Assembly: GCF_003966915.1 (NCBI RefSeq)
Contig: NZ_AP018150.1
Span: forward strand, 2,232,001-2,296,000
Origin: Mycoavidus cysteinexigens
Lineage (GTDB): Bacteria; Pseudomonadota; Gammaproteobacteria; Burkholderiales; Burkholderiaceae
Direction of reading: 5' to 3'
DNA length: 64,000 nt
The notes beneath the pieces are model-generated. The model was not told the DNA's origin. It worked only from the letters and a program-made list of their open reading frames with translations, and did no database searches. Position 1 is the stretch's first letter. Each line of letters starts with the position of its first letter. Positions 8,833-20,087 of this stretch are shown here, in pieces. The translations under genes were made by a program, and so were the position numbers.

Positions 8833-9339
8833 TCAAGGTGTGCCTGCATGCACATAACGCGCTAGCGCATCGGGCAGCAGGCGTTTCATAATCTGCACGC
8901 CCGACGCTACATAAGGGCGGAGTAAAGCTTCACGCCAAAACCGTTGTTGCGGCAAATCAGTCAAGCTCGCCAGCGCTGCTGCCAATGCCACCACCAGCAC
9001 GAAGCCGCGCAATAAACCGAAGAGCGCGCCCAATGATGAGTTAAGCGTACTCAGTCCAATCACGCCGACAAGCCGGTTTAATAAGGCATTCAGCACACTT
9101 GCGGTGAGCAGCACGGCAACCACGATGAGAACAAACGCCAATAAAAACTGTGTCGTTTGCCCCCCCGGCCAATGCGCGGGCAAATAAGGCGCAACCCACA
9201 CCACACACCTTGCGGCGATAATAAAAGCCACGATCCAGCCAATTAAACCCAAGGTCTCAGCCACGAAACCCCGCCATAAACCGCGCAAGGCCGAAAGACC
9301 AAGCACCAGCAACACAGTAAAGTCGAATATAGTTAGCAT
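8833..9339 (-). CDS. cvpA: CvpA family membrane protein
   Basis: This 168-residue inner-membrane protein has four hydrophobic segments (about 5-30, 33-50, 65-85 and 105-125) and the CvpA start pattern MLTIFDFTVLLVLGLSALRGLWRGFVAETLGLIGW. The family is linked to colicin V production and envelope stress, with an incompletely known role. It sits between the SPOR protein (8 bases) and purF, which is the usual arrangement and explains the purine link of the name. Confidence 0.93.
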   Translation of the reverse strand: MLTIFDFTVLLVLGLSALRGLWRGFVAETLGLIGWIVAFIIAARCVVWVAPYLPAHWPGGQTTQFLLAFVLIVVAVLLTASVLNALLNRLVGVIGLSTLNSSLGALFGLLRGFVLVVALAAALASLTDLPQQRFWREALLRPYVASGVQIMKRLLPDALARYVHAGTP

Positions 9340-9347
9340 GAGTGCCC

Positions 9348-10220
9348 CTATTTAGCGGTTTGTTTAGTAGTTTTTAGATTCATCTGAGCCAAACCAAGCT
9401 CTCGAATACGTTTGCTCGCTGCCTCAGCACTTGCACGATCTTTAAAAGGTCCAGCACGCACAAGAAACTGTTGGCTGCCATTAGGCAACTTTTTACGCTC
9501 TAGATAAGCAGGTATATTCGCCGCCTTTAAGCGTTCTGTCCAGGCACGAGCGCGCGGCTCGTCACCTAAAGCGCCGAGCTGAACGGCAAAACGATTGTTC
9601 GGGAGGGCGCTAGCGCTCGTCCCCTTCGCAGCCGTTTGCGGGCTTGTTTTTGTACGCGGGTTAGCTTGTGTGGAAGGCGCTGTGGCCAGCGGCGGCGGAT
9701 TCGTTACAGTAGGCGATGGAGCTGGCTTACGGGTGAACTGAATGGGCTGGCTAGGCGCAACGGATGGCTGCGCCGAAGCGGCCTTTGCCGTTAGATTGGT
9801 CGTATTGGGGATAGATTTTTGCGCGACAGAAGGTGCTGCGGGCTTATCCAAAGCGCTTAATAAAGCCTTCTCTGAACTCAATGCCGGCGCTGGTGGCGTC
9901 ACTTTAGCCGGAGTCGCCACGTGGATTGCGATGTCATCAATTTGTGGCCTAGGACCTGGTTCCAGCACTTTAGATAAAATCACAATGGCGACTGCCACCA
10001 AGACTACCGCGCCTAACAAGCGACTGCGCGCGCGGCGCTTTTCTAGCAGCAGCGGATCAAGTAGAGTTTCTTGTCCAGCGTGACGCGCACCACGTTTTTC
10101 ACGCGTCGCCGCTTTCTCACGGGCCGCTGCGGCCTTATCCGAGCGCTCTGCCCGCACATCATATGCACCGTTTGCATTGCGCCGATCATTACTTTTACTG
10201 CCGAACGAGAAAAATCCCAT
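9348..10220 (-). CDS. SPOR-domain cell division protein (DedD-like)
   Basis: This 290-residue protein has a short cytoplasmic N-terminus, one membrane helix (about 70-90, RLLGAVVLVAVAIVILSKV), a long Pro/Ala/Ser/Thr-rich periplasmic linker, and a C-terminal SPOR domain (about 208-280, starting NRFAVQLGALGD). SPOR domains bind denuded glycan at the division septum. Position between folC and cvpA matches DedD. The N-terminal residues are charged and tandem-like (ARE/TRE). Confidence 0.88.
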   Translation of the reverse strand: MGFFSFGSKSNDRRNANGAYDVRAERSDKAAAAREKAATREKRGARHAGQETLLDPLLLEKRRARSRLLGAVVLVAVAIVILSKVLEPGPRPQIDDIAIHVATPAKVTPPAPALSSEKALLSALDKPAAPSVAQKSIPNTTNLTAKAASAQPSVAPSQPIQFTRKPAPSPTVTNPPPLATAPSTQANPRTKTSPQTAAKGTSASALPNNRFAVQLGALGDEPRARAWTERLKAANIPAYLERKKLPNGSQQFLVRAGPFKDRASAEAASKRIRELGLAQMNLKTTKQTAK

Positions 10221-10274
10221 AAATGGCTTAAACCACGTTACCTTGTATCATGAAATTTTGGAAGGGCCACCCAT

Positions 10275-11603
10275 TTATGACTGGCGTTGCCGATATGCAA
10301 TCACATCAGCCACCGTATAGAAAGATCCAAAAACGATGATTCTATCATTCTCTGCGGCATTCGCTAATGCCTTTGCGTAAGCTTGCGCTGGCGTCGCAAA
10401 ACATTCGATGTCGCGAGGCGTATTGAGGGCTGCGGCGCTATTCTTATGCGCGGCTGGTATTTCATGCAGGAGCGCCTCAATCATGGCGGCTGGCGCAGCA
10501 CGCGAGGTTGGCAAATCAGCGATATACCAGTAGTCAATCTCGTTTTTTATCAAGCGCAGGATAGCCGCAATATCTTTATCCTTCATCGCGCCAAATACAG
10601 CGTAGGTATAGGGGAAAAACCCCATATTGCTTAGATTTTCCGCCAGCGCCGCGACAGCATGAGGATTATGCGCAACGTCTAGCACGACGGCCGGCTTGCC
10701 AGGCAGAATCTGGAAACGGCCAGCTAACTCCACCCGCGCTAGTCCAAGCCGGATGTGTTGCGCTGAAACCGGCAATCTATCGCGCAGCGCTTCAAGCGCT
10801 GCCAGCGCGGCTGCGCTATTTAGCAATTGGTTGGCGCCGCGCAAGGCTGGATAAGCCAGCGCCGCGCGCGCTAGAGTACGGCCCTTATAACGCCACTGCT
10901 GACGTTCATTGCCCGCTTGCGCCTGATAACCAAAATCGCGGCCGGTCAGCCATAAATCTGCGCCGATACGCTGCGCGTAGTCAATCAAACTGTGTGGAGG
11001 TAAGGGGTCGCCACAAATCGCTGGTTTGCCAGAGCGAAAAATACCGGCCTTTTCAAAACCAATTTTTTCGCGCGTGTCGCCCAGGTAGTGAGCATGATCA
11101 ATATCAATGCTGGTCACAATCGCACAATCTGCATCGATACTATTGACTGCGTCTAAACGCCCGCCTAAGCCAACTTCAAGGATCACGACATCCAGTTTAC
11201 TGGCGGCAAACCAGTGCGCAATCGCCAGCAAAGTAAATTCAAAATAAGTTAGCGAGATGGGTTCAGCCAAGCTATGGCGCGCGCGTTCGACGGCCTCAAA
11301 GTGAGGCAATAAAGCCGCATCAGAGGCCATTTCGCCATTGATGCGCGCACGCTCATTAAATGCGAGCAAATGGGGGGAAGTATGGCAGCCGACTCGATAA
11401 CCCGCGGCGAGCAAAATAGACTCAAGCAATGCACAGGTCGAGCCCTTGCCATTAGTGCCCGCCACTGTGATCACTGGGCACTTAAAATCTAGCGCGAGAG
11501 CGTGTTTAACTTGGCTGACCCGCGCCAGACCTAAATCGATGCCGAGAGGATGGGCTGTTTCAAGATGCGCCAGCCAGGCGGCTAGAGTTGGAAAAACCAT
11601 CAT
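10275..11603 (-). CDS. folC: bifunctional folylpolyglutamate/dihydrofolate synthase
   Basis: This 442-residue Mur-ligase-type enzyme adds glutamate to folates, and in bacteria usually also makes dihydrofolate from dihydropteroate. The ATP loop TVAGTNGKGST lies at 46-56. The central domain carries LEVGLGGRLDAVN and TSIDIDHAHYLGDTREKIGFEKAGIFR, diagnostic of FolC. The C-terminal Mur domain has DVAHNPHAV. ATG codons at residues 1 and 2 are alternative starts. It follows accD by about 90 bases, the usual accD-folC linkage. Confidence 0.95.
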   Translation of the reverse strand: MMVFPTLAAWLAHLETAHPLGIDLGLARVSQVKHALALDFKCPVITVAGTNGKGSTCALLESILLAAGYRVGCHTSPHLLAFNERARINGEMASDAALLPHFEAVERARHSLAEPISLTYFEFTLLAIAHWFAASKLDVVILEVGLGGRLDAVNSIDADCAIVTSIDIDHAHYLGDTREKIGFEKAGIFRSGKPAICGDPLPPHSLIDYAQRIGADLWLTGRDFGYQAQAGNERQQWRYKGRTLARAALAYPALRGANQLLNSAAALAALEALRDRLPVSAQHIRLGLARVELAGRFQILPGKPAVVLDVAHNPHAVAALAENLSNMGFFPYTYAVFGAMKDKDIAAILRLIKNEIDYWYIADLPTSRAAPAAMIEALLHEIPAAHKNSAAALNTPRDIECFATPAQAYAKALANAAENDRIIVFGSFYTVADVIAYRQRQS

Positions 11604-11691
11604 TCAGTCGATATGCGCTGCAGCGTAAACCCAGCAAACCTATTATTCATAATCAAAGAAGTGCTGCCATAAAAACGCCTCGGCCGATTCT

Positions 11692-12567
11692 TTAAGGAAC
11701 CATAGCATCATGCGGCTGTAATGTGAGCAATGCTAACAACTGGGCAATTTCTTCGCGTAGCCGACGACGGTCAACGATCATATCAAGCGCCCCTTTTTGC
11801 AGTAAAAACTCGGAGCGTTGAAAACCTTCCGGTAGTTTCTCGCGCACCGTCTGCTCAATCACGCGCGGCCCGGCAAAACCAATTAAGGCTTTAGGCTCAG
11901 CAATCACGATATCGCCTAAAAAAGCAAAGCTCGCCGAAACCCCACCCATGGTTGGATCGGTCAAGACAGAAATAAAGGGTAGTTTAGCTTCAGAAAGTTT
12001 GGTCAACATTGCAGTTGTTTTAGCCATTTGCATAAGAGACAGCAAACTTTCTTGCATGCGCGCACCGCCCGAAGCTGTCACGCAAATAAAGGGTGTACGT
12101 TGCTCAAGCGCAACCTTCACGCCACGCGCAAAACGCTCGCCCACCACCGAGCCCATTGACCCGCCCATAAAAGAAAACTCGAAACAGGCGACGACCACTG
12201 GCAAGGTATGAATCGCACCACCTTGCACAACTAATGCGTCGGTCTCGCCGGTATCTTCCATCGCCTCTTTAATGCGCTCGGTATATTTGCGGCTGTCCTT
12301 GAATTTAAGCGAGTCGACTGGCACAATTTCCTGGCCAATCTCATAACGGCCCTCGGCATCTAGCAGGCTATCGATGCGGGCCCGCGCGCCAATGCGCATA
12401 TGGTGATCGCATTTAGGGCAAACGTGTAAATTACTCTCTAGATCATTGCGATAGAGTACGGCCTCGCATGAGGGGCATTTGATCCATAGACCTTCAGGCA
12501 TGCTTTTGCGATTTGCCGGATTGGTCGGTTTAATTTTAGGTGGCAGTAATTTATCAAGCCAGCTCAT
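11692..12567 (-). CDS. accD: acetyl-CoA carboxylase carboxyltransferase subunit beta
   Basis: This 291-residue beta subunit of the carboxyltransferase transfers the carboxyl group from biotin to acetyl-CoA (fatty acid synthesis). The N-terminal zinc ribbon is complete: Cys31, Cys34, Cys50 and Cys53. The crotonase-like core shows [31 protein letters not shown] and [12 protein letters not shown]. Start [12 protein letters not shown] is the family norm. It lies between trpA (17 bases upstream) and folC. Its partners accB and accC are at the right end of this window; accA is not seen here. Confidence 0.97.
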   Translation of the reverse strand: MSWLDKLLPPKIKPTNPANRKSMPEGLWIKCPSCEAVLYRNDLESNLHVCPKCDHHMRIGARARIDSLLDAEGRYEIGQEIVPVDSLKFKDSRKYTERIKEAMEDTGETDALVVQGGAIHTLPVVVACFEFSFMGGSMGSVVGERFARGVKVALEQRTPFICVTASGGARMQESLLSLMQMAKTTAMLTKLSEAKLPFISVLTDPTMGGVSASFAFLGDIVIAEPKALIGFAGPRVIEQTVREKLPEGFQRSEFLLQKGALDMIVDRRRLREEIAQLLALLTLQPHDAMVP

Positions 12568-12584
12568 CTTCTATCCTTAATTTC

Positions 12585-13400
12585 CTAACTGCTCTCTAAC
12601 TTTACGTCTGTGTCGAGCGCATGTCTTATTTGTGCAATAAAATCAGTGAGTAATTGTACCGCGTCTGCGGGCGGCGCTTCTGCTAGAAGTTCAACAATTC
12701 GGCTACCCATTACAACTGCATCGGCATTACTCGCCACCGCGCACGCGGTAGCTGCATCGCGAATGCCAAAGCCGACCCCTACTGGCAACGTTATACGCGC
12801 TTTAATCGCTTCGACCTGACTGGCGACACGCGTCAATGCCGGCTGCCCTGCGCCTGTCACGCCTGTGAGCGATACATAATAGACATAACCGCTAGCCAGC
12901 TGCGCTACAGCCGCAATGCGCTCAGCGGTTGAGGTCGGCGCCAGTAAAAAAATCGGATCAATGTTATGGGCTCGCATCTGCTGCGCAAAATGTACCGCCT
13001 CTTCGGGCGGATAATCAACCACCAGTACCCCGTCGACACCTGCTGCTTGCGCCTGAGCCGCGAACCCTGCGCCCAGGCGCTCAAGCGGGTTGGCATAACC
13101 CATTAGCACAACTGGCGTCACCGTGTCACGCTGGCGAAATGCACGCACATCAGCCAATACTTGAGTCAGCGTGACGCCACGCGCTAACGCGCGCTCGGAT
13201 GAGCGTTGAATCACTGGGCCGTCCGCCATTGGGTCGGAAAACGGCACGCCCAATTCGATGATGTCCGCTCCCCCGGCAACCAATGCATGCATATAGGTAA
13301 CCGTTTTTGCCGGATCGGGGTCACCTGCGGTCATAAATGGAATCAATCCTTTACGACTTTGTGCAAATAATGCGGTGAAAGTGCTTTGAATACGTGACAT
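12585..13400 (-). CDS. trpA: tryptophan synthase alpha chain
   Basis: This 271-residue TIM-barrel subunit cleaves indole-3-glycerol phosphate to indole. I chose the ATG at 13400 ([14 protein letters not shown]) rather than an upstream in-frame ATG because it gives family length and puts the catalytic residues at Glu49 ([11 protein letters not shown]) and Asp60 (MADGPVIQ), the positions known in enteric TrpA. The phosphate loop is near [12 protein letters not shown]. It starts 13 bases after the trpB stop. In Burkholderia a DNA methyltransferase gene often separates the two; here it is absent. Confidence 0.96.
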   Translation of the reverse strand: MSRIQSTFTALFAQSRKGLIPFMTAGDPDPAKTVTYMHALVAGGADIIELGVPFSDPMADGPVIQRSSERALARGVTLTQVLADVRAFRQRDTVTPVVLMGYANPLERLGAGFAAQAQAAGVDGVLVVDYPPEEAVHFAQQMRAHNIDPIFLLAPTSTAERIAAVAQLASGYVYYVSLTGVTGAGQPALTRVASQVEAIKARITLPVGVGFGIRDAATACAVASNADAVVMGSRIVELLAEAPPADAVQLLTDFIAQIRHALDTDVKLESS

Positions 13401-13413
13401 ATATAAAAGTGCT

Positions 13414-14607
13414 TTATAGTTTAATGCCAGCGGCTTCAGCCACAGTATGCATATCTTTATCCCCGCGGCCCGACAAATTAACCAGCAAGATTTTATCTCG
13501 TCCGAGCGTTGACGCCAATTTTTGCGCATAAGCAATCGCATGGCTTGATTCAAGCGCGGGAATGATACCTTCCATCAAGCAGCAATCATGAAATGCTTGC
13601 AATGCTTCAGCGTCAGTTATATTGACATATTGGGCGCGGCCTATATCTTTAAGCCAGGCATGTTCCGGGCCCACGCCCGGATAATCGAGACCGGCCGAAA
13701 CCGAATGCGTCTCATTAATCTGCCCATTTTCATCTTGTAATAAATAGGTTCGATTGCCGTGCAATACACCTGGCGAGCCGGCCGTCAGGGAGGCCGCATG
13801 TCGCCCCGTGGCAATTCCTGCGCCGCCTGCCTCTACGCCGATTAACTGAACCTGGGTATCCTCGATATACGGGTAGAACATGCCCATCGCGTTGGAGCCC
13901 CCGCCCACGCAGGCGATCACCGCGTCAGGCTGACGCCCAACCAGCTCTAACATTTGGGTTTTGCACTCATCGCCAATCACCCGCTGAAAATCCCGCACCA
14001 TCATTGGATAGGGGTGCGGGCCTGCGACGGTACCAATGATATAAAATGTATTCTCAACCTGCGTAACCCAATCGCGCATCGCCTCGTTCAACGCGTCTTT
14101 TAAAGTCTTCGAGCCCGCCTCAACTGACACCACCTGCGCGCCGAGCAGCTTCATGCGGTAAACATTCGCGGCTTGTCGGCGCATATCTTCAGCGCCCATA
14201 TAAACGACGCATTCCATGCCAAAGCGCGCCGCGATCGTAGCCGTCGCTACGCCATGCTGACCCGCGCCGGTTTCTGCAATCACGCGTGATTTACCCATGC
14301 GCTGCGCAAGTAAGGCTTGCCCCAGCACGTTATTGATTTTGTGAGCGCCGGTATGGTTCAGGTCCTCACGTTTAAAGTAAATCTGGGCGCCTCCCAGTTT
14401 TTCGCTTAAACGCTGCGCGTAATAAATCGGCGATGGACGGCCGACGAAATGCTTGAGTTCCGTATGGTATTGAGCAATAAAATCAGGGTCTTGTTGAGAT
14501 TCTTGGTAGACGCGCGTTAATTGCGTCAACGCGTGAACCAAAGTCTCCGCAACAAAAATGCCCCCATATGGGCCAAAATGGCCTTGTGGATCAGGTAAGT
14601 TATACAT
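13414..14607 (-). CDS. trpB: tryptophan synthase beta chain
   Basis: This 397-residue PLP enzyme condenses indole with serine to give tryptophan. The Schiff-base lysine is Lys90 in [17 protein letters not shown]. The phosphate-binding loop [13 protein letters not shown] and the Glu in GVEAGG are present. Start [16 protein letters not shown] is typical. It forms a trpF-trpB-trpA run with short spacers, so co-transcription is likely. Confidence 0.97.
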   Translation of the reverse strand: MYNLPDPQGHFGPYGGIFVAETLVHALTQLTRVYQESQQDPDFIAQYHTELKHFVGRPSPIYYAQRLSEKLGGAQIYFKREDLNHTGAHKINNVLGQALLAQRMGKSRVIAETGAGQHGVATATIAARFGMECVVYMGAEDMRRQAANVYRMKLLGAQVVSVEAGSKTLKDALNEAMRDWVTQVENTFYIIGTVAGPHPYPMMVRDFQRVIGDECKTQMLELVGRQPDAVIACVGGGSNAMGMFYPYIEDTQVQLIGVEAGGAGIATGRHAASLTAGSPGVLHGNRTYLLQDENGQINETHSVSAGLDYPGVGPEHAWLKDIGRAQYVNITDAEALQAFHDCCLMEGIIPALESSHAIAYAQKLASTLGRDKILLVNLSGRGDKDMHTVAEAAGIKL

Positions 14608-14630
14608 TTGGCTTTAGGTCTCAATCCAAT

Positions 14631-15320
14631 TTAGCAGCTATCGGCTGCCTGCGCCGCGCGCATAAATGCCGCCATTTTGCTATGATCTTTCACGCCTTTG
14701 GCCCCCAAGACTTCAATTCCAGTAGATACATCAATCGCATAAGGGCGCACTTGTATAATCGCATCTTTAACGTTTTCCGCGTTTAAACCGCCACTCAAAA
14801 TAATCCGCGAGGTCAGTGCGGTTGGAATGCTCGACCAATCAAAACTTTGCCCGCTTCCCCCATATCCATCACTTAATGTATCAAGCAACAGGCCATCCGC
14901 GGCAGCATAGCGATGAGCAACCTCTAATAACGCAGCAGATGCCGCTAAGTCGCCAGCGCTGACATGCAAAGCGCGCAACCATGGCAAGCGCACGCTAGCG
15001 GCAAGTGTTGAGCACTGGGCCGGCGTTTCATCGCCATGAAATTGCAATATAGATAAGGGAACAGCTTCTACCGCTTGGCGCAGCGTAGCCGCATCTGTAT
15101 TCACGAATAATCCAACCAATGAGACAAATGGCGGCACATAACGCGCCAATTCTGCCGCCCGAGAAAAGCTCAACGCGCGCGCACTGGCGGGATAAAATAC
15201 AAAACCAATCGCATCCACGCCCAAGCTAACTGCGCGCTCTATATCTTGTGGTCGCGTCAAGCCACAGAATTTAATCCGGGTGCGTGCCTGCAACCCCGTT
15301 GCTAGCTGCTGTGCGACCAT
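14631..15320 (-). CDS. trpF: phosphoribosylanthranilate isomerase
   Basis: This 229-residue TIM-barrel isomerase does the third step of tryptophan synthesis. Motifs are [29 protein letters not shown] (active-site Cys in KFCG), LQFHGDE, and [11 protein letters not shown] with IDVSTGIE near the C-terminus. Start choice is open: ATG at 15320 (MVAQQLATG) or 15332 (MGRSM). Either start overlaps the 3' end of truA, so translation is probably coupled. Numbering here uses 15320. Confidence 0.93.
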   Translation of the reverse strand: MVAQQLATGLQARTRIKFCGLTRPQDIERAVSLGVDAIGFVFYPASARALSFSRAAELARYVPPFVSLVGLFVNTDAATLRQAVEAVPLSILQFHGDETPAQCSTLAASVRLPWLRALHVSAGDLAASAALLEVAHRYAAADGLLLDTLSDGYGGSGQSFDWSSIPTALTSRIILSGGLNAENVKDAIIQVRPYAIDVSTGIEVLGAKGVKDHSKMAAFMRAAQAADSC

Positions 15321-16108
15321 ACTTCTCCCCACGACTGACTCGCCAACTCAGGCGCGGGCACGCTCAAAGCGAGCGGGTAGCCAATCTGCGCAAGGTATAG
15401 GCCATCCGCCATAAAAGTAGGAGCTGCGTGGCGTCGCTCACGCGCAGCAAGTACTATTTTCAGCCAGTCAACCGACTGCCTGCTGCGGCCGATTTCAATC
15501 AAACAGCCCATGATATTTCGCACCATATGATGCAAAAAGGCATTCGCCCTAAAACGAAAATGAATAAAATGACCCCGCGCTTCGATATCCAGCGCATATA
15601 GATGCTTGCAGGGCGATTTGGCCTGACATTCAGAAGAGCGAAAGGCGGAGAAATCATGCTCGCCCAGTAATATACGCGCCGCAGCACGCATTGCGCTCAG
15701 ATCAAGCTCGGCCTGGTGCACCCATCCGGCGCGGCCAGCCAAAAGTGGCGAGCGAATCGCATGCGTATATAGCATGTAGTAGTAAGTCCGCTCATGGGCG
15801 CTAAAGCGCGCATGAAACTCTGCGGGCACCTGTTTTGCCCATTGCACCGCAATGCTATCCGGCAAAAAAGCATTGACGCCGCGCACCCACGCAAACATCG
15901 GGCGCTGCACCTCAGTGTCAAAATGCACAACCTGGCCCAACGCATGCACTCCCGCATCTGTACGCCCAGCAGCGACGGTTTTCAACGGACAGGTGGCAAA
16001 TGATGTCAACGCGCGTTCCAGCACATCTTGCACCGTATTGCGGTGCTGTTGCGACTGCCAACCAGAGAATGGCGCGCCATTATATTGTAAGCCTAAAGCA
16101 ATACGCAT
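15302..16108 (-). CDS. truA: tRNA pseudouridine(38-40) synthase
   Basis: This 268-residue enzyme makes pseudouridine at positions 38-40 of tRNA anticodon arms. The catalytic aspartate is Asp51 in [15 protein letters not shown]. Further family motifs are [24 protein letters not shown] and [10 protein letters not shown]-type (here [17 protein letters not shown]). Length is normal. In Burkholderia a large fimV gene usually lies between asd and truA; here the two are only about 40 bases apart. Confidence 0.96.
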   Translation of the reverse strand: MRIALGLQYNGAPFSGWQSQQHRNTVQDVLERALTSFATCPLKTVAAGRTDAGVHALGQVVHFDTEVQRPMFAWVRGVNAFLPDSIAVQWAKQVPAEFHARFSAHERTYYYMLYTHAIRSPLLAGRAGWVHQAELDLSAMRAAARILLGEHDFSAFRSSECQAKSPCKHLYALDIEARGHFIHFRFRANAFLHHMVRNIMGCLIEIGRSRQSVDWLKIVLAARERRHAAPTFMADGLYLAQIGYPLALSVPAPELASQSWGEVWSHSS

Positions 16109-16146
16109 CGCGGCTTACACGCTCAATGCGCGCAGTTGCTTAAATT

Positions 16147-17286
16147 TCATGCAGTGGCCAACAAAATTCTTAGCATCCGCCGTAAAGGTTCAGCCGCGCC
16201 CCACAGTAACTGATCGCCTACAGTAAATGCGCACAGATATTGATCACCCAGCACCGGCTTACGCAATCGACCCACTGGTACGGATAGCGTGCCAGTAACG
16301 GCGGCCGGCGTGAGTTGGTTCAGCGATGCAACACGTTCATTGGGGACGACTTGTACCCAGTCATTCGCTGCCGCTACGATATTTTCGATGTCAGCGAGCG
16401 GTACATCTTGCGTGAGCTTGATGGTCAATGCTTGGGCATGGCAACGCATCGCTCCAATGCGCACGCAAATGCCGTCTATTGGCACTGAACCGGGCACGCC
16501 TAATGGCGGTTTGCCAAGAATTTTATTGGTTTCAGCGGCTCCTTTCCATTCTTCGCGCGATACACCCTGACCCAGGTCTTGATCAATCCAAGGCAGCAGT
16601 GAGCCCGCCAATGGCGCGCCAAACTGCGTCACCGGCATTTGCTCGCTATTCATGGCAGCCAACACCCCGCGATCAATCTCCAAGATGGCGGCTGTCGGAT
16701 CGGCTAAGTTTTGCTTGGCTGCGCCATATAGCACGCCCATTTGTTGCAGCAATTCACGCATATTCTGGGCGCCAGCGCCTGAAGCGGCCTGATAGGTCAT
16801 CGCACTGACCCACTCAACTAAACCGGCGCTAAAAAGACCGCCCAGCGCCATTAACATAAGACTGACCGTGCAATTACCGCCAATATAATTTTTGACGCCA
16901 CGGCCCAATGCATCCTTAATCACGTGCGCATTGACTGGGTCTAAGACAATGACGGCATCCTCTTCCATCCGTAGTGAAGAAGCGGCATCAATCCAATAGC
17001 CATCCCAGCCCGCTGCGCGCAGCTTGGGGAATATCTCGGTTGTGTAAGCGCCCCCTTGGCATGTTAGAATAATCTCGCACTGCTTAAGCGCCTGAAGATC
17101 ATAGGCATCTTTTAGTTTCGTTTCATTTTTAGCCAAGGATGGCGCCGCTGCGCCAGCACTACTCGTACTAAAAAATAACGGCTCGATCAATGCAAAATCA
17201 TTTTCTTCGCACATGCGCTGCAGCAAAACTGAGCCCACCATGCCGCGCCAACCCACCAAGCCAACAGTTTTCATTTTTTTACTCAT
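16147..17286 (-). CDS. asd: aspartate-semialdehyde dehydrogenase
   Basis: This 379-residue enzyme reduces aspartyl phosphate to aspartate semialdehyde, feeding lysine/diaminopimelate, threonine and methionine synthesis. The NADP-binding start is [19 protein letters not shown]. The catalytic cysteine is near residue 139 in [17 protein letters not shown], and the substrate region is [16 protein letters not shown]. It is close to the gamma/beta-proteobacterial long form. It lies downstream of leuB by about 20 bases. hom and thrC, which use its product, are at 30949-33777. Confidence 0.95.
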   Translation of the reverse strand: MSKKMKTVGLVGWRGMVGSVLLQRMCEENDFALIEPLFFSTSSAGAAAPSLAKNETKLKDAYDLQALKQCEIILTCQGGAYTTEIFPKLRAAGWDGYWIDAASSLRMEEDAVIVLDPVNAHVIKDALGRGVKNYIGGNCTVSLMLMALGGLFSAGLVEWVSAMTYQAASGAGAQNMRELLQQMGVLYGAAKQNLADPTAAILEIDRGVLAAMNSEQMPVTQFGAPLAGSLLPWIDQDLGQGVSREEWKGAAETNKILGKPPLGVPGSVPIDGICVRIGAMRCHAQALTIKLTQDVPLADIENIVAAANDWVQVVPNERVASLNQLTPAAVTGTLSVPVGRLRKPVLGDQYLCAFTVGDQLLWGAAEPLRRMLRILLATA

Positions 17287-17306
17287 TCCACACCCACTCG
17301 CTCAAG

Positions 17307-18380
17307 CTACGCCAGTGCCTTAACCACTGCATCACCCATTGCTTGAGTACCCACTTTATGTGTACCCGGGGTCCAAATATCCGCGGTACGCAATCCTTGC
17401 GCCAAGACCTTTTTGACCGCAGCCTCAATCCGATCCGCCTGCTGTGGCTGCTGCAATGAATAGCGCAACATCATCGCCGCCGATAAAATCGTCGCCAACG
17501 GATTGGCCAAATCCTGACCAGCTATATCCGGCGCCGAACCGTGCGCCGGCTCATACAGCCCTTTATGGCCAGCGCTCAGCGAAGCAGACGGCAGCATCCC
17601 AATCGAGCCGGTTAACATCGCCGCTTGATCAGAAAGAATATCTCCAAATAAATTGCCGGTCACAATCACGTCGAATGCCTTGGGCGCCCGCACCAACTGC
17701 ATCGCAGCATTATCGACATACAGATGCGATAGCTCAACATCTGGGTAGTCCCGTGCCACGTCAATCACGGTTTCACGCCACAGTTGAGAGGTCTCAAGCA
17801 CATTGGCTTTATCCACACTCGTCAGCCGCTTACTGCGTTTTTGTGCGGCCTGAAACGCGACCTGAGCAATCCGGCGTACTTCGGACTCGCTGTAACGCAT
17901 CGTATCAAAGCCTTCACGGCAATCTTTAAAAGCGCCATCCAGTACCAGCCGGATCCCGCGCGGCTGACCAAAATAAATATCGCCGCTCAATTCGCGCACA
18001 ATTAAAATATCAAGGTCAGCGACAATTTCTGGCTTCAAAGACGAAGCCGACGCAAGTTCTGCGTAGAGAACCGCCGGACGTAAATTGGCAAATAATTGCA
18101 AATGCTTGCGCAAACCTAAAATGGCTTGTTCAGGGCGTAATTCACGCGGCAGAGTATCGTATTTCCAATCGCCCACAGCGCCAAATAAAACCGCATCTGC
18201 AGCCTGCGCCAACGCTAGCGTTGCAGCCGGCAGGGGATGTCCAGCCACAGCATAACCTGCGCCACCCACTGGCGCTGGCTCAAAGTCAAAAGAGACATCA
18301 AGCGCCTCTAGAACCTTGAGCGCTTGCGCCACAATCTCCGGGCCGATCCCATCTCCTGCCAAGACTGCGATTTTAGTCAT
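17307..18380 (-). CDS. leuB: 3-isopropylmalate dehydrogenase
   Basis: This 357-residue enzyme performs the oxidative decarboxylation in leucine synthesis. I set the start at 18380 ([17 protein letters not shown]), which gives family length and leaves 7 bases after the gltA stop; a longer upstream frame overlaps gltA and is not needed. Motifs are [15 protein letters not shown], the substrate Lys/Asp in [16 protein letters not shown], and [26 protein letters not shown]. leuC and leuD, which usually precede leuB in Burkholderia, are not found in this window. Confidence 0.95.
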   Translation of the reverse strand: MTKIAVLAGDGIGPEIVAQALKVLEALDVSFDFEPAPVGGAGYAVAGHPLPAATLALAQAADAVLFGAVGDWKYDTLPRELRPEQAILGLRKHLQLFANLRPAVLYAELASASSLKPEIVADLDILIVRELSGDIYFGQPRGIRLVLDGAFKDCREGFDTMRYSESEVRRIAQVAFQAAQKRSKRLTSVDKANVLETSQLWRETVIDVARDYPDVELSHLYVDNAAMQLVRAPKAFDVIVTGNLFGDILSDQAAMLTGSIGMLPSASLSAGHKGLYEPAHGSAPDIAGQDLANPLATILSAAMMLRYSLQQPQQADRIEAAVKKVLAQGLRTADIWTPGTHKVGTQAMGDAVVKALA

Positions 18381-18387
18381 TTTATCG

Positions 18388-19689
18388 CTACCGCTGCTCA
18401 ATCGGTTTGGCTTCACGCGGGGTCTGCCCAACAAAGAGCTGACGTGGCCGGCCAATTTTTTGGTCCGGCTCAGAAATCATTTCATTCCATTGAGCAATCC
18501 AACCAATCGTACGCGCCATAGCGAAGATGCAAGTAAACATCGAAGTTGGAATCCCCAATGCACGTTGCACAATCCCTGAATAGAAATCGACATTAGGATA
18601 GAGTTTGCGCGAAACAAAATATTCGTCTTCGAGCGCAATTTTTTCTAGCTCCATTGCCAATTTGAAGAGCGGCTCGTCATGCAAGCCTAACTCTTCCAGT
18701 ACATCATGGCAGGTCTCGCGCATGAGTTTAGCGCGTGGATCATAGTTTTTATAGACGCGATGGCCAAAACCCATTAATTTTACGCTTGATTGCTTATCTT
18801 TAACCTGACGAATGAACTCTGGAATCCGCTCTGGCGAGCCAATTTCTTCTAGCATATTCAGCGCGGCTTCATTCGCCCCACCATGCGCTGGCCCCCATAA
18901 ACACGCAATACCTGCCGCCACGCAAGCAAATGGATTAGCGCCAGAGGACCCAGCCAAACGTACCGTTGAGGTTGAAGCATTTTGCTCATGGTCGGCATGT
19001 AAAATCAAAATGCGATCAAGGGCGCGCACCAAAACATCGTTGATCTTATATTCTTCGCACGGATTGGCGAACATCATGCGCATAAAATTAGCGCTATAAG
19101 ACAGCTCATTGAGCGGGTATACAAACGGCATCCCAGTATTATATTTATACGCCATCGCAACCAATGTTGGCAGCTTAGCGATAAGCCGGATGGCCGATAC
19201 TTCGCGGTGGCGCGCATCATTGATATTTAATGAGTCATGATAAAACGCAGATAGAGCGCCAACACAACCCGTTAATACGGCCATAGGATGGGAGTCGCGC
19301 CGAAAGCCCCGGAAAAAAAACTGCATTTGCTCGTGCACCATCGTATGCTTAGTGACAAGCTCGCTAAATTCCCGCTTCTGTTCCAAATTGGGCAAATCGC
19401 CTTTTAACAGTAAATGGCAAACGTCTAAGAAATCGCCATGCACCGCAAGTTGCTCAATCGGATAGCCGCGATGCAGAAGTTCGCCTTTCTCGCCATCGAT
19501 ATAGGTAATGGCTGAATTACACGCTGCCGTGGACATAAAACCGGGATCGTACGTAAATTTTCCAGTCTGGCCATATAGCTTACGAATATCAATCGCATCG
19601 GGACCAAGGGTGCCCTGGTAAATTGGCAGCTCAACACTGGGCGAGCCATCGCTAAAAGAAAGCGTCGCTTTTACATCGGATGGAGTCAT
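18388..19689 (-). CDS. gltA: citrate synthase (type II)
   Basis: This 433-residue hexameric-type citrate synthase condenses oxaloacetate with acetyl-CoA. The start at 19689 ([15 protein letters not shown]) matches the Burkholderia form; an in-frame ATG nine codons earlier is unlikely. The catalytic regions are [39 protein letters not shown] and [14 protein letters not shown]. The C-terminus [15 protein letters not shown] is typical. It closes the sdhCDAB-sdhE-gltA run (100 bases after sdhE). Confidence 0.97.
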   Translation of the reverse strand: MTPSDVKATLSFSDGSPSVELPIYQGTLGPDAIDIRKLYGQTGKFTYDPGFMSTAACNSAITYIDGEKGELLHRGYPIEQLAVHGDFLDVCHLLLKGDLPNLEQKREFSELVTKHTMVHEQMQFFFRGFRRDSHPMAVLTGCVGALSAFYHDSLNINDARHREVSAIRLIAKLPTLVAMAYKYNTGMPFVYPLNELSYSANFMRMMFANPCEEYKINDVLVRALDRILILHADHEQNASTSTVRLAGSSGANPFACVAAGIACLWGPAHGGANEAALNMLEEIGSPERIPEFIRQVKDKQSSVKLMGFGHRVYKNYDPRAKLMRETCHDVLEELGLHDEPLFKLAMELEKIALEDEYFVSRKLYPNVDFYSGIVQRALGIPTSMFTCIFAMARTIGWIAQWNEMISEPDQKIGRPRQLFVGQTPREAKPIEQR

Positions 19690-19788
19690 AAGCGTCCTCG
19701 AGTTAAAAAATGGCATAGCGGATATTGCAAAAAAAGCAAATCGTGGACCTGCTTAGGCCCTACAAAGAAACTAGAGTACATGGTCAAT

Positions 19789-20061
19789 TTAACTAGCGCG
19801 TAATAACGCTAACACATGTAATCCGTCTGGACTGGCGAGCTCACCCTGCGGCTGCGCTCGGGCAAGGAGTAAGTCTAACAAATCGCTATCGCTAAGCTCC
19901 AATAGCCGAGTTAACGCTCCCACTTCTGCATTGCTTAGGCCGTGCTCATAACGACTAAAGAAACGTTCAATGATGAGATCGTTTTCAAGCAGCCCGCGCC
20001 GCGCCCGCCAACGCAAGCGAGCGCGTTGCACTGGGTCTGCTTGATGGGACACACTTTCCAT
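19789..20061 (-). CDS. sdhE: SdhE-type succinate dehydrogenase assembly factor (FAD insertion)
   Basis: This 90-residue small helical protein of the SdhE/Sdh5 family helps attach FAD covalently to SdhA. The signature RRGLLENDLIIERFF matches the family R-G-x-x-E-x-D motif. It lies between sdhB and gltA, the standard beta-proteobacterial place. Upstream (20088-20117) is a 15-base tandem duplication that includes the sdhB stop. Confidence 0.92.
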   Translation of the reverse strand: MESVSHQADPVQRARLRWRARRGLLENDLIIERFFSRYEHGLSNAEVGALTRLLELSDSDLLDLLLARAQPQGELASPDGLHVLALLRAS

Positions 20062-20087
20062 TTTAGCTAGCGGCTCGAAACTGATAC

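Noticed and set aside
10071-11628. Several 60-113 codon plus-strand frames opposite folC and the SPOR gene
   Set aside because: All are antisense to strongly supported genes and lack ribosome sites or domains.
13401-13553. N-terminal extension of trpA to an upstream ATG
   Set aside because: It overlaps the trpB 3' end, adds non-family sequence and shifts the catalytic Glu/Asp away from positions 49/60.
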